Position numbers and translations under genes: made by a program
Source of the DNA: Parvibaculaceae bacterium PLY_AMNH_Bact1
GTDB taxonomy: Bacteria; Pseudomonadota; Alphaproteobacteria; Parvibaculales; Parvibaculaceae
Length of the DNA: 64,000 bases
Direction: 5' to 3'
Assembly (NCBI GenBank): GCA_032881465.1
Contig: CP126168.1
Span: 2,604,001-2,668,000, forward strand
Shown here: piece after piece, positions 17,211 through 26,421 of the stretch
How the letters are laid out: the number at the start of each line of letters is the position of its first letter
How positions within the stretch are numbered: position 1 is the first letter of the stretch
The notes under the pieces: generated by a model
Databases searched by the model: none
The model's input: the letters and a program-made list of their open reading frames with translations, nothing else
Told to the model about the DNA's origin: nothing

Positions 17211-20008
17211 GCCGCTTCTCCCTTACACGTAACAATTTCGTTCACGACCTGTACGAGGCCATCGCGGTCGAACTTGGCAACATAGTCATCAAATCCGGCG
17301 TCACGCCCACGGTTGAGGTCTTCAGCGGTCCCGTGCGCAGAGAGCGCAACAAGAGGAATACCCGTCCAAGAACCTTCTGACTTAACCGCTCCGGCAAATT
17401 CAAAACCGCTCATTCCAGGCATTTCGATATCTGAGATGATGACATCAAACTCATCACCCTTTTCTCGAAGAGCAAGGGCGTCCGCGCCACAAGTAACTTC
17501 CGTCACGTCGTACCCAGCCATACTCAGCATAGGCCGGACGATCGCACGGAAAAATGAGCTGTCATCGACCAGCAGAACTTTCTTGCCATAAGCCTCAGGA
17601 ACACCAGCCGGACCTTCTTTCCGGAACCAGTCTTCAAAGACCTGCGTCAGATAGTGTCCGACATCCAGCACTTCCGTGGCTTTGCCGCGCACAATCGCTG
17701 AGCCCATCATGCCTGGCATTTCAGAGGTAAGCTCGACATTCAACTGGTCTGTAACGATGTCGACGATTTCGTCGACCGCAAGACCAATTGACCGATCATC
17801 CTCAGTAAATACCAAAACAGGCTGACGGCCTTCTGTTTTGAGCGGCGCATTATCAACAACATTGATGATCGGCATCAGCTTGCCGCGATACTGAATGAGA
17901 CTCTGGTCGTTTGAATGCTCAAGATCAGCAACATCAAACTCCTCAAGCCGAGTCACGAGAGACAACGGCACAGCTTTCGGTTCATCAGAACCGGCGCGGA
18001 AGACGAGCAGTGACATCTCACCATCGACACCACCAGCACCTTCTTCTGCAGAGCTGGCTTCATCTGACGCCTCAGAAAGCTCGCTGGTGATCGACTGCGC
18101 AATGCCGTTCGGATCAACAATCATAATGACACTACCATCACCAAGGATCGTGTTGCCGGAGAACATTGAAATATCACGAAGAATAGAAGCCGCTGGTTTG
18201 ACAACAATTTCTTCAGTGTCAAAAACACTGTCGACAACGATGCCAAACTGTTGATCCCCGACATGGGTAACAACGATGAAAGCTTCTTCGTTCTCTGCGG
18301 TCCGGCGCACAGGCTTGGGATTAGAGTTCGCAGCATCAACAACTTCCACGTCACCCTCTTCGGGGACATCTGCTTCACTGTGTTCGACAATTTCAGGAGC
18401 AACCCGATCCAGCTGCAGCAGGTCATCCATAAAGACGAGCGGCAATAGATGATTGCGCAACCTCAAGACAGGCGTCTTGTTGATATGCTCAATCCGGTGC
18501 TCACTGTCGGCTTTTGCCCGCACAAGCTCAACAACCGCGAGCTGTGGAATAGCAAACCGTTCATTGGCTGACTCAACGATAAGAGCCGACACAATGGCCA
18601 GCGTGAGCGGGATCTTGATTGTGAAGGTCGAACCCTTGCCGGCGGCCGTGCGCAGGTCAATAGAACCACCGATCAATTCGATATTGGTGCGCACCACATC
18701 CATACCAACACCACGGCCAGACACGCTTGTGACTTCCGCGGCAGTGGAGAGACCCGGATGGAAGATGAAGCGGCAAATCTGCTGCTCGGTCAGCTTCTCC
18801 AGTTCAGCTTCGGTCGCCAGCCCATTGGAGGCCACCTTCTGCTTAATCCGTTCAACATTAAGGCCGCGCCCGTCATCTTCGATTTCGATGATGATGTGGC
18901 CACCTTCATGATACGCGCGAAGTGTGACACGCCCTTTGTCAGACTTGCCAGCAGCGACGCGTTCTTCCGGACCTTCCAATCCATGGTCGGCAGAGTTGCG
19001 GACCATGTGGGTGAGTGGATCTTTAATGAGGTCGAGAACCTGACGGTCCAACTCCGTGTCGGCACCAACCATTTCAAGGTCAATTTTTTTATCAAGCTCT
19101 TTTGACAGATCGCGAATGATACGCGGCAATTTCTGCCAGGCATTACCAATCGGCTGCATCCGTGTTTCCATCACGGCGCCCTGAAGCTCACCTGTCACAT
19201 TGGAAAGGCGCTGCAAGGGTACTTTAAACTCACTGTCATCAAGACGGCGTACCATCTCCATAAGCTGATTACGTGTAAGCACCAGCTCCGACACCATCGT
19301 CATGAGATTTTCGAGCGTATCAACATTTACCCGAATTGACTGAGCCGCAACGGAGCCCTCTTTCTTTGGTGCTCCATCATTGGATTTGGCATCAGCTTTG
19401 GGCGCGTCAGCTTTCGGTGCTTCAGCAACCGGCGCTGGTTCCGGCTCTGCAGGTGCCGCAACCGCAGCCTCCGCAGGCGATGGCACCATATCCTCTGGTC
19501 CCTCTGCCTCCTGGAAAGCACGCTCAAGCTCTTCCTCCGAAACTTCACCAGGGCGTATCTCACGCTCTGGTTGCGCAGGCTCAACCGGCGCTTCGGGAGC
19601 AGCAGCAGTTTCACCTGAGCCATCTACAGTCGTGCCGCCCTCTGACAGAACAACAAGTTGATCGATCAAATCACCATCAACGCCTTCCGGTTCTGCTTCC
19701 GTAGCTTCCAGCTCAGCCAGAATTTCTTTAATGCGGTCGATTGAGTGAAGGATGATGGTAACACCATCATCAGTCACAGCCATGCCATCTCGGTACTTGC
19801 CCATCAAGGTCTCTGCGGCATGTGCGAGAGCCTCCAGACGCGGCAACCCTAGAAACCCGCAGGTTCCTTTGACGGTGTGAACCAAACGGAAGATGTTGCC
19901 GAGGATCTCATCATTGTTTGGTTCTTGTTCAAACTTGACGAGTTCAACATCAACGACATCAAGACTCTCATTGGTCTCAGTCAGAAATTCACTTAGCAGA
20001 TCGTCCAT
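17207..20008 (-). CDS. cheA: Hybrid chemotaxis histidine kinase CheA with extra CheW and receiver domains
   Basis: 933 residues, much longer than a standard CheA (about 650). In order: HPt with phosphorylated His44 in RLVHTVKGTCGFLG; a Pro/Ala/Glu-rich linker (about 135-220); the dimerisation domain; HATPase with the MVRNSADHGLE N-box, DDGRGLN and GRGVGMDVV motifs; a CheW domain split by an acidic insert; a second CheW-like domain (about 660-795); and a C-terminal receiver with VLLVDDSSFFR and phosphoacceptor Asp in VIISDIEMPGMSG. The receiver may act as a phosphate sink. It heads the che operon. A perfect 6-bp hairpin lies just upstream (20032-20047). Confidence 0.94.
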   Translation of the reverse strand: MDDLLSEFLTETNESLDVVDVELVKFEQEPNNDEILGNIFRLVHTVKGTCGFLGLPRLEALAHAAETLMGKYRDGMAVTDDGVTIILHSIDRIKEILAELEATEAEPEGVDGDLIDQLVVLSEGGTTVDGSGETAAAPEAPVEPAQPEREIRPGEVSEEELERAFQEAEGPEDMVPSPAEAAVAAPAEPEPAPVAEAPKADAPKADAKSNDGAPKKEGSVAAQSIRVNVDTLENLMTMVSELVLTRNQLMEMVRRLDDSEFKVPLQRLSNVTGELQGAVMETRMQPIGNAWQKLPRIIRDLSKELDKKIDLEMVGADTELDRQVLDLIKDPLTHMVRNSADHGLEGPEERVAAGKSDKGRVTLRAYHEGGHIIIEIEDDGRGLNVERIKQKVASNGLATEAELEKLTEQQICRFIFHPGLSTAAEVTSVSGRGVGMDVVRTNIELIGGSIDLRTAAGKGSTFTIKIPLTLAIVSALIVESANERFAIPQLAVVELVRAKADSEHRIEHINKTPVLRLRNHLLPLVFMDDLLQLDRVAPEIVEHSEADVPEEGDVEVVDAANSNPKPVRRTAENEEAFIVVTHVGDQQFGIVVDSVFDTEEIVVKPAASILRDISMFSGNTILGDGSVIMIVDPNGIAQSITSELSEASDEASSAEEGAGGVDGEMSLLVFRAGSDEPKAVPLSLVTRLEEFDVADLEHSNDQSLIQYRGKLMPIINVVDNAPLKTEGRQPVLVFTEDDRSIGLAVDEIVDIVTDQLNVELTSEMPGMMGSAIVRGKATEVLDVGHYLTQVFEDWFRKEGPAGVPEAYGKKVLLVDDSSFFRAIVRPMLSMAGYDVTEVTCGADALALREKGDEFDVIISDIEMPGMSGFEFAGAVKSEGSWTGIPLVALSAHGTAEDLNRGRDAGFDDYVAKFDRDGLVQVVNEIVTCKGEAA

Positions 20009-20251
20009 CTCAGCCCCTCATATCAGCCTGCTCCTATGAGCAGCGACTTAGCCTCGGCCCCTGTTGAGCGGACCAACGACATTGAGGAGATCGTGCCTGC
20101 GAACTGTTAAAAACCTCTGAAAAACCCGTGCTTTTGGTTTAGATCACAACCATAAAGGGAAATTTACGCCATTTTTCAGCCGTCAGGCTGCCATCAAGCC
20201 TGGATACTGGACGGAATAAACATCAAAAACAGTGCGGTTTTAGGAAAGACG

Positions 20252-20899
20252 TTAGTCTCTGGCCTTGGCGATCAACCGGAAATCTTCGCCGTCCATCTCT
20301 GCAGAAATATCCATCTTGCATTCCCGCGCGACGAGCCCGGTGAAATAGGGCTGAATTGCCCGCGCATCGAGAACATCATCTGCAGAACGCCCATTCAGGA
20401 AGCGTTCGGTCTCCGTTGGCACACGCGCGTTGATCCCTTTTGAGATCAGAGAGAAAGTGGGCCGCTCCGGATCACCCGATACCTCAAGGGAGATGTTCCC
20501 CCCGCGCGGGATTGCAGCAAGCGCGATCAAGATCATGTTGAGGAGCAGTTTGACGAGATCCTTCGGCATCACCGCAGATGGACCTTCCCAGGTCATCTCC
20601 GCCTTCTCATGAGAAACAAAGCCCATCGCCACATCCCTGGCATCGTTGAGATCCAAGGACGCTCCAGCAGAGCCTGCCGCCCCAAATGCCAACCGGGCAA
20701 ACTGTAGCTTTGAAGATGCTTGGGTCGCGCTTTTCTGGATGAGTTCCATGGCATAGCGCTGCATCTCGGCATCGTCTTCATCTTCCAGGACTTCAAGGCC
20801 GTTGGTAATAGCGCCAACAGGACTGATCACATCATGGCAAACACGGCTGCACAAAAGCGCAGCCAAATCCAAAGCCTCAATCTCGTTCGCCTGTTCCAT
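20252..20899 (-). CDS. chpT: Histidine phosphotransferase ChpT
   Basis: About 215 residues with a histidine-kinase-like dimerisation helix carrying the phospho-accepting His in LCSRVCHDVISPVGAI, then a degenerate ATPase-like domain lacking canonical nucleotide-binding boxes. That is the ChpT architecture. ChpT passes phosphate from CckA to CtrA and CpdR. The ATG at 20899 is chosen because GGGGGG stands just upstream; a 25-residue upstream extension has no such site. A GGTTAACC palindrome (CtrA half-site type) lies 13-20 bases before the start. It sits downstream of cheA but after a 243-bp gap, so it has its own unit. Confidence 0.88.
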   Translation of the reverse strand: MEQANEIEALDLAALLCSRVCHDVISPVGAITNGLEVLEDEDDAEMQRYAMELIQKSATQASSKLQFARLAFGAAGSAGASLDLNDARDVAMGFVSHEKAEMTWEGPSAVMPKDLVKLLLNMILIALAAIPRGGNISLEVSGDPERPTFSLISKGINARVPTETERFLNGRSADDVLDARAIQPYFTGLVARECKMDISAEMDGEDFRLIAKARD

Positions 20900-21068
20900 C
20901 GATCCCCCCAGGGTTAACCATCCACCATGGCCGCTGATACCATTTCTGGAGGCTCCGGGCCAACCCTGTTCCACCGTTGAGGCACTCAGAAAAGATCAAT
21001 TGACCTGCCGACCCGGAAAATGCTGTTCTCCGGCCTTCCAGGGCGGCCAAATTGTGAGGAAAGCGCGC

Positions 21069-21884
21069 GTGACAAAGTTTCAAGGCAACCGAAATGAGCT
21101 CATGGATGCTCTCTGCCGAATCGCTGTGCAAGCCGGTGCTGCCATCATGGATCACTACGCGACCGACATTGTCGTCAACGAAAAGGATGATAAAACGCCC
21201 GTAACTGCCGCAGATCAGGAAGCGGAGGACATAATCCTGCCAGCACTTGCAGACGCGGCACCAGGCATCCCAATCGTATCTGAGGAGGCAACAGCGGCAG
21301 GAGCGAAACCAGAGGTTGGGCCCGCTTTCTTTCTTGTCGACCCCCTTGATGGCACGCGGGAGTTCATCAACAAGAACGGCGAATTCACCGTCAACATCGC
21401 GCTCATCGAAGATGGATGTCCAACAATGGGTGTCGTCTACGCGCCAGCAAAAAACCGCATTTTCTATTCCGCTGGACCGGAGAAGGCTTACGAACAGGAC
21501 ATAGAGCCCAATCCGACTGGGTCTCTTGATGACGCCACAAAGCCAACGCGCCTAGCAGTTCGTAAAGCCGACCCCAAAGGAATGATAGCAGTCGCGAGTA
21601 GGTCCCACCGCGATCACAAGACAGATGAATATCTTGAGATGTACAACATCCGGGACTTTCTGACAGCTGGCTCATCTCTGAAGTTCTGTCTGATTGCAGC
21701 AGGTGAAGCCGACATTTATCCCCGCCACGGACGCACCATGGAATGGGACACCGCCGCTGGCCATGCGGTTCTGTCCGGCGCAGGCGGACGTGTCGACGAA
21801 ATGGATGGATCACCACTCAAATATGGAAAGCTGGAACGGGGATTGGACAATCCCTATTTCGTCGCCAAAGGCGGCTTAGAGTAG
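21069..21884 (+). CDS. cysQ: 3'(2'),5'-bisphosphate nucleotidase CysQ
   Basis: 271 residues of the inositol monophosphatase superfamily with the metal-binding motifs VSEEA, DPLDGTREFINKNGEFTVNIAL (DPxDGT) and MEWDTAAGHAVLSGAGG. The wording around DPLDGTREF is specific for CysQ, which removes phosphate from the sulfate-assimilation by-product PAP. The GTG at 21069 is chosen because AGGA sits 8 bases upstream and the length then fits the family; the longer upstream frame reads across the chpT promoter. It is divergent from chpT and convergent with the FNR gene. Confidence 0.92.
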   Translation: MTKFQGNRNELMDALCRIAVQAGAAIMDHYATDIVVNEKDDKTPVTAADQEAEDIILPALADAAPGIPIVSEEATAAGAKPEVGPAFFLVDPLDGTREFINKNGEFTVNIALIEDGCPTMGVVYAPAKNRIFYSAGPEKAYEQDIEPNPTGSLDDATKPTRLAVRKADPKGMIAVASRSHRDHKTDEYLEMYNIRDFLTAGSSLKFCLIAAGEADIYPRHGRTMEWDTAAGHAVLSGAGGRVDEMDGSPLKYGKLERGLDNPYFVAKGGLE

Positions 21885-21920
21885 AATAGTCTCTCAGCTC
21901 AACAACGATCACTATCACCA

Positions 21921-22664
21921 CTATCCAGCAGCAATATCTTCCAGGCGGTCGAGATCCTTGATCTCAATGATCCCTTTATCTGCCAGATGAATCACGCCTG
22001 CAATCTTCAGCTTCGTGACCGTTCGACTGACAGTCTCGACAGTGAGCCCAAGATAGTCGCCCATATCCGTTCGGCTCATCGGGACATAAAGCTTGGTGGG
22101 ACTGTCACCGCGGTCTTCAGCACGTGCGCTGAGCCAAAGCAGGAATGAAGCAAGTCGCTCCTGTGCCGTCTTTCGACCCAGAAGGAGCATTTGTTCCTGC
22201 GCTGAGGCAATACCACGACTTGCAACTTGAAGAAGCTTGCGGCCCAGCGGCTGTGAGTCACTCACCAACATCTCAAAATTGCTACGCGGCATCTGGCAGA
22301 GTTTGACACCCTCTAGGGCTTCCGCAGTTACCGAGTGCTCTTCAGCAAACGTGAGGCCCAGAAAATCCCCTTTGAACAAAAAGCCTGTCACCTGCCGACG
22401 TCCGTCGGCAAGCAGTTTGTAAAGTTTCAGCGAGCCGTCGATGACAACATAGTAAGCCTCACTCGCGTCGCCTTCAAAGAACAGGCATTCGCCGGTTTCC
22501 AGAGACTTGTCCCGATTGACACTGGCAAGCTCAGCCAATTCAGAATTGTCCAACGCTGCACATATCGCCCGTGATCTCACGTCACAATCAGCACAAGGGT
22601 TCGCATCACCAACAGCACTGCCGCCAGAACGCACTTCCATTCCCGCATCAGAGACCATTTTCAT
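21921..22664 (-). CDS. fnrL: FNR-type oxygen-responsive transcription regulator
   Basis: About 247 residues, Crp/Fnr family. Three N-terminal cysteines (24, 27 and 35 in CADCDVRSRAIC) and Cys123 (KLCQM) form the four-ligand pattern of a [4Fe-4S] sensor as in FNR/FnrL. A cyclic-nucleotide-type beta barrel (about 45-150) is followed by a helix-turn-helix with ETVSRTVTKL, whose Glu, Ser and Arg match the FNR residues that read TTGAT. It should be active at low oxygen and is the obvious candidate regulator of the cbb3 oxidase genes 5 kb away. The start is uncertain; 22664 follows GGGGTGGTCGGGT. Confidence 0.88.
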   Translation of the reverse strand: MKMVSDAGMEVRSGGSAVGDANPCADCDVRSRAICAALDNSELAELASVNRDKSLETGECLFFEGDASEAYYVVIDGSLKLYKLLADGRRQVTGFLFKGDFLGLTFAEEHSVTAEALEGVKLCQMPRSNFEMLVSDSQPLGRKLLQVASRGIASAQEQMLLLGRKTAQERLASFLLWLSARAEDRGDSPTKLYVPMSRTDMGDYLGLTVETVSRTVTKLKIAGVIHLADKGIIEIKDLDRLEDIAAG

Positions 22665-22846
22665 ACCCGACCACCCCGCCGATTTGCACAAGGCCGCCAC
22701 AGGGCCTGTTTCCTACATTCAGCACCTGTGAAATTAGGCAGTTTGGAGCAGAACTGCAAGGAAACTAGGCAGGCCCTTATGACGCAGGCAACAAGGCTTA
22801 AACACCTCTTGCAGGCGCAATATCCTAACAATAATAGGTGGTTACG

Positions 22847-23206
22847 CTATTTCCGCACCCAGGCGCCTGAGGCATTTTGAACATATTGTCCAGCCGGGGT
22901 TTGCCCAATTATCTTGGCACCCGCCAGAGCCTCAACATCCGCCAGCGTTGAACCTGGCGTCGCCTGGGCAATTTCTCGGTACCTATCCCGGCGTTTCAGG
23001 TTGATGTCTTGCACAAGCCGCTGAGTGGCTGCATCCGCCCCGCCGGACACGATGCCCAGATAGCCATCACGCTTTTCGCCGACAATTCCAGCAGCCTTAG
23101 CATCGTCCAACGCGTCAGCAAATGCCGCTGGCGAAAACAAGGTCACAGCAAAGGCCATTCCAATGAGGGCCACCAGCATGCGAAATTTAGAAACAGATTT
23201 TCTCAT
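22847..23206 (-). CDS. ydbL: YdbL-family periplasmic protein (DUF1318)
   Basis: 119 residues: a signal peptide (KFRMLVALIGMAFAVTLF, cleaved after AAFA) and the DUF1318 domain with DDAKAAGIVGEKRDGYLGIV, DINLKRRDRYREIAQ and KIIGQTPAGQYVQ. In E. coli YdbL is encoded with YdbH and YnbE and modulates their intermembrane complex. The ATG at 23206 has GGGAGGGCGCT before it; a longer frame extends into the spacer but lacks a ribosome site. It is the last gene of the ydbH-ynbE-ydbL run, which runs toward the FNR gene. Confidence 0.9.
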   Translation of the reverse strand: MRKSVSKFRMLVALIGMAFAVTLFSPAAFADALDDAKAAGIVGEKRDGYLGIVSGGADAATQRLVQDINLKRRDRYREIAQATPGSTLADVEALAGAKIIGQTPAGQYVQNASGAWVRK

Positions 23207-23216
23207 AGCGCCCTCC

Positions 23217-23417
23217 CTAGAAAAGGTCTGGATTTTCAGCAAGCAGGTCATCCAATTCCCGGTCAACCTTGACCCGAATTTCCTGCTCAATCTTCACGTT
23301 CAGATTGATCTCAATGGGTTTATCCGGTGCTTCAATTTTCACCGTTGGCTGACATGCAGCCAAGGCACCCACCAAGAAAATTGCCACTGAAGGCAACACA
23401 ATGCGTTTTTCCATCAT
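23217..23417 (-). CDS. ynbE: YnbE-family outer-membrane lipoprotein
   Basis: 66 residues: a lipoprotein signal with lipobox LVGALAAC, then a short mature part with PIEINLNVKIEQEIRVKVD and a C-terminal ENPDLF. This is closely like E. coli YnbE, which stacks onto YdbH by beta-strand augmentation. The start at 23417 gives the usual length. An ATG at 23498 overlaps the ydbH stop (ATGA) and would add 27 residues before the signal peptide; it may be used for coupling or be chance. It sits 10 bases upstream of ydbL. Confidence 0.88.
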   Translation of the reverse strand: MMEKRIVLPSVAIFLVGALAACQPTVKIEAPDKPIEINLNVKIEQEIRVKVDRELDDLLAENPDLF

Positions 23418-23494
23418 GGAGGCAACCCTGTCACGTGGTGGATGAACCAAGCCTGAATAGCCACCTGCATTTTCGGGAGGCCCTACTGGTTTTA

Positions 23495-25483
23495 TCATTG
23501 ATCGGTGACTCCTTTGCCCCGAATAAGATCAATCGCGTTCGTGCCCAGCGTAGCAGACCGCAACAACTCCGCAAATGATGCTTCCGTATTGATATTGATC
23601 GCAAATGGGTACCCGTCATAAAGCCCCGGATTTGCGCCCTCGAGGTTCAGTTTCAAGGTGAGGCGGTCCTGAGCGTTCCCTTCAAGCGACAATGTCAGGC
23701 CAGTATACTGGAAGTCTTCCAGTGCTTGAAAAACCAGAGCTCCCTGCCCTCCACCAACAGCGTCCGACCCGCCGCCTTTATAGGACAGCTGCCCTGGTTC
23801 GCTGGCGGTTAGAACACCCTCCGCGATGATGGGATCTCCGTCTCGAATGGTAACGGGAATGCGTCCGCTGATAACCCCGGTGCCACTCGCTCCATCAAGC
23901 GCCAGCAGGTTGATAAAGGCAGCAAGGTCGACTTTATCTACGGCAAGTTCAAATGACTGCTCAGAAGCGCCTGGCTCAATCACGCCGGAAGAAAGAGTAA
24001 TTGCACCCCCGGCAAAAGGCCACGAAGCGCTTTCAACGATGACACCCCCCATCCCGTCAAGACTGAACGTCACCGCCCCATCGGTCAGGACCATACCGGC
24101 ATCAACAGAACCAACATCTAAGCGTTGGCCTTCAGCCGTCCGTGGTGGAAATAAATCATCAAATGCGAGGTTCCCAGCCACCCCTTCGACACGTGCGGCT
24201 TCTGTGCTGAAGCCCAGGTCATCAAGGCGCGCATCGGCAGTGCCGCGCACATCACCCGGCCCCCATTGAATGTGCGCCGTCGCACTCATGCTGCCCACAA
24301 CATTGGTCAGAAGCCCTTTCAATGTCGGCAACAATGCCTGAGGCTGAAGACCAGCAGGGGAATAAATGAGCGGGCCAGCGACGACTTGCGCCGTACCTCG
24401 ACCACTAACAGCACTATGAGTTCCTTCAACCGAGGCCAGGAGCGAGTACGTAGCTGCGTCGGAAACCAGCAAATCGAAACTTGTTGAAGCTGCCGCAACT
24501 CTGCCATCACCCACAATGCCTAACGGGGCAAAGCGCCGGACGTCCGCCAAATCACTTAGCCCTCCAGAAGTCAGCCGCCACTGGCCTGCCAAAGAGACGA
24601 GATCATCGAAAGAGATCTCAATGTCCGCATTACTAAGGGAGAGGTCTTGCGGCGGAAGTAGAAAGTCAGCCCCTTCTGTTCGCAACTGAAGCGTGATTTT
24701 TTCCCTGAGACTTGCCTTGGCTCTAAGTTCCGTAAGCTGAATTTGAAGCAGCGGACCTCCCAGGTCGTTGCGCACAATGAGCGGAACAGCAGAAGTACGA
24801 AAAGAAATGCCGGACGTCGGTGGCCAATAAACGTCACCATCGACACTTGTGGCGCAGGCCTGAGTGGAAAACGGATCAAGCAGAACACCACCGAGGCGAA
24901 GTGTGCCAACATCAACATTCACGCACCCATCCGTCGGCGCAATCCGATAGCTGCTTCCCACCTGCTCGACAGCACCAGAACCACTCACATGGACCGACCC
25001 CTGAGGCAGATCGAGACTAGCGCTAAAAGACTTCACAAAAATCGGTCCGGTTTGAAAACCGGCGCCGTCTCCCCCGCCCCCCATAAGCGGCAGGAGTGGC
25101 CCAAGATCGAGCCCGGTCTCATCCCCCTTCAACGAAAGAGAAATAGCTCCAACCTCGATTGACTGAAGGCGCCGTTCAAGAAGACCCGAAAGGGTGTAGC
25201 CAGCACGAATATTCTCGACGCGAAGTAGGGGGCGCGAGCTATCCCCCACGACGAATGATTTGACCCTCACGCCACCGAGCCCCACATCCAACAAAGCAAG
25301 GTCAAAATCTTCCAGCCCAGCGGCCATCAATGCTGTACGAATTTGCTCTTCGGCCAAAGCAACACGCTCTGACCACCAATATGTCCCCACTAAAGACCCG
25401 CAGAGCACGAGCAGGAGAACAACCAACTGTTTCAGCCATCGCAGACGTCCCTTTTTGCTGCTTTTGTCGGTCTTCTCGCTCAC
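23495..25483 (-). CDS. ydbH: YdbH-like AsmA-superfamily intermembrane lipid-transfer protein
   Basis: About 662 residues: a basic N-terminus, one membrane helix (LKQLVVLLLVLCGSLVGTYW), and a long periplasmic beta-rich body with GLGGVRVKSFVVGD near the start and a C-terminal YdbH domain (EGVLTASEPGQLSYKGGG through DRLTLKLNLEGANPGLYDGY). In E. coli YdbH, TamB and YhdP share the job of moving phospholipids to the outer membrane. The GTG at 25483 has AAGGAAG eight bases upstream; the open frame extends to 25555. It leads the operon with ynbE and ydbL. The region is divergent from eipA. Confidence 0.85.
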   Translation of the reverse strand: MSEKTDKSSKKGRLRWLKQLVVLLLVLCGSLVGTYWWSERVALAEEQIRTALMAAGLEDFDLALLDVGLGGVRVKSFVVGDSSRPLLRVENIRAGYTLSGLLERRLQSIEVGAISLSLKGDETGLDLGPLLPLMGGGGDGAGFQTGPIFVKSFSASLDLPQGSVHVSGSGAVEQVGSSYRIAPTDGCVNVDVGTLRLGGVLLDPFSTQACATSVDGDVYWPPTSGISFRTSAVPLIVRNDLGGPLLQIQLTELRAKASLREKITLQLRTEGADFLLPPQDLSLSNADIEISFDDLVSLAGQWRLTSGGLSDLADVRRFAPLGIVGDGRVAAASTSFDLLVSDAATYSLLASVEGTHSAVSGRGTAQVVAGPLIYSPAGLQPQALLPTLKGLLTNVVGSMSATAHIQWGPGDVRGTADARLDDLGFSTEAARVEGVAGNLAFDDLFPPRTAEGQRLDVGSVDAGMVLTDGAVTFSLDGMGGVIVESASWPFAGGAITLSSGVIEPGASEQSFELAVDKVDLAAFINLLALDGASGTGVISGRIPVTIRDGDPIIAEGVLTASEPGQLSYKGGGSDAVGGGQGALVFQALEDFQYTGLTLSLEGNAQDRLTLKLNLEGANPGLYDGYPFAININTEASFAELLRSATLGTNAIDLIRGKGVTDQ

Positions 25484-25695
25484 GTTTGAGACTTCCTTGG
25501 TCCTGCACCTGCCGCCAAAAGGTCGGGTGCCTCTGATTTGCCGATTTTTTGCCACACTAGCGTGGTGGCATGCTTCTCTATGGGACTGCCAGAGTTTTCG
25601 CGAATTGGCAGGTTAAGCGCTCCTGAGTGAACCGCATAGTGGGGATGCAGGATACCGGAATGTCCGGCGCACCCAAGGCAGATATGGGGACAACA

Positions 25696-26307
25696 ATGTT
25701 GACAGCTCTTCTTCAGCGTCAGAAAAAGGCCAAAACGATAGCTCTCTCCCTCGCCGGGATGCTCACGTTTGGTTCGATGGCTGCGCATGCAGAAAATGAG
25801 ACAGCCCCTCCACGAGAGACAGATCCTAAATTCTCAGAAGAAGAAGTCTACGCCGCCGCATCGGAATTTTTCGGAGGCACAGCTGAAGGGCTGGCAGAAG
25901 TCGTGCATCGCATCTTCTCTGAAAATGGAGAGCCCAACGCCTATATCCAAGGCGAAGAGGGAAGCGGCGCGATCGTCATCGGCGCGAGATATGGCGACGG
26001 CACGCTTGTCACCAAGGCAGGACCAACCGCCAGAGTCTTCTGGCAAGGCCCCTCTGCTGGGTGGGATTTTGGCGGAGATGCCGCCAAAACCTTCACACTC
26101 GTCTATAACCTGCCGGACACCGACGCCATCTATCAGCGATTTCCCGGTGTTTCCGGAAGTGCCTTTTTTATCGGCGGCATAGGCGCAAACTATCAGCAGC
26201 GCGGGGACATTATCCTTGTTCCCATGAGAGCGGGTGTTGGCCTGCGCCTGGGTGCAAATGTTGGTTATCTGAACTACACGCGAGAACGAGACTGGTTACC
26301 GTTCTAG
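25696..26307 (+). CDS. eipA: EipA-family periplasmic envelope-integrity protein (DUF1134)
   Basis: About 203 residues: a signal peptide (KKAKTIALSLAGMLTFGS, cleavage after AAHA) and the DUF1134 domain with FFGGTAEGLAEVVHRIF, GSGAIVIGARYGDGTL, FWQGPSAGWDFGGDAAKTF, RFPGVSGSAFFIGGIGANYQ and VPMRAGVGLRLGANVGYL. The family is alphaproteobacterial; Brucella EipA is a soluble periplasmic eight-stranded barrel needed for envelope integrity. Several in-frame starts exist from 25627. ATG 25696 follows ATGGGGACAACA and places the signal peptide best. It is divergent from ydbH, so two envelope-maintenance units share one promoter region. Confidence 0.9.
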   Translation: MLTALLQRQKKAKTIALSLAGMLTFGSMAAHAENETAPPRETDPKFSEEEVYAAASEFFGGTAEGLAEVVHRIFSENGEPNAYIQGEEGSGAIVIGARYGDGTLVTKAGPTARVFWQGPSAGWDFGGDAAKTFTLVYNLPDTDAIYQRFPGVSGSAFFIGGIGANYQQRGDIILVPMRAGVGLRLGANVGYLNYTRERDWLPF

Positions 26308-26421
26308 GTCCCCAAACGCTTGTCATATTCGTCACGCAGAATATTTAAAGTGGCAGCACTTTTGCGTATCATGTGATCATCGGGAGCAGGCTGTCCCTAT
26401 ACGGCACACCCCAACCTATGC

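Noticed and set aside
20900-20974. 25-residue extension of ChpT
   Set aside because: No ribosome site upstream, whereas GGGGGG precedes the internal ATG at 20899.
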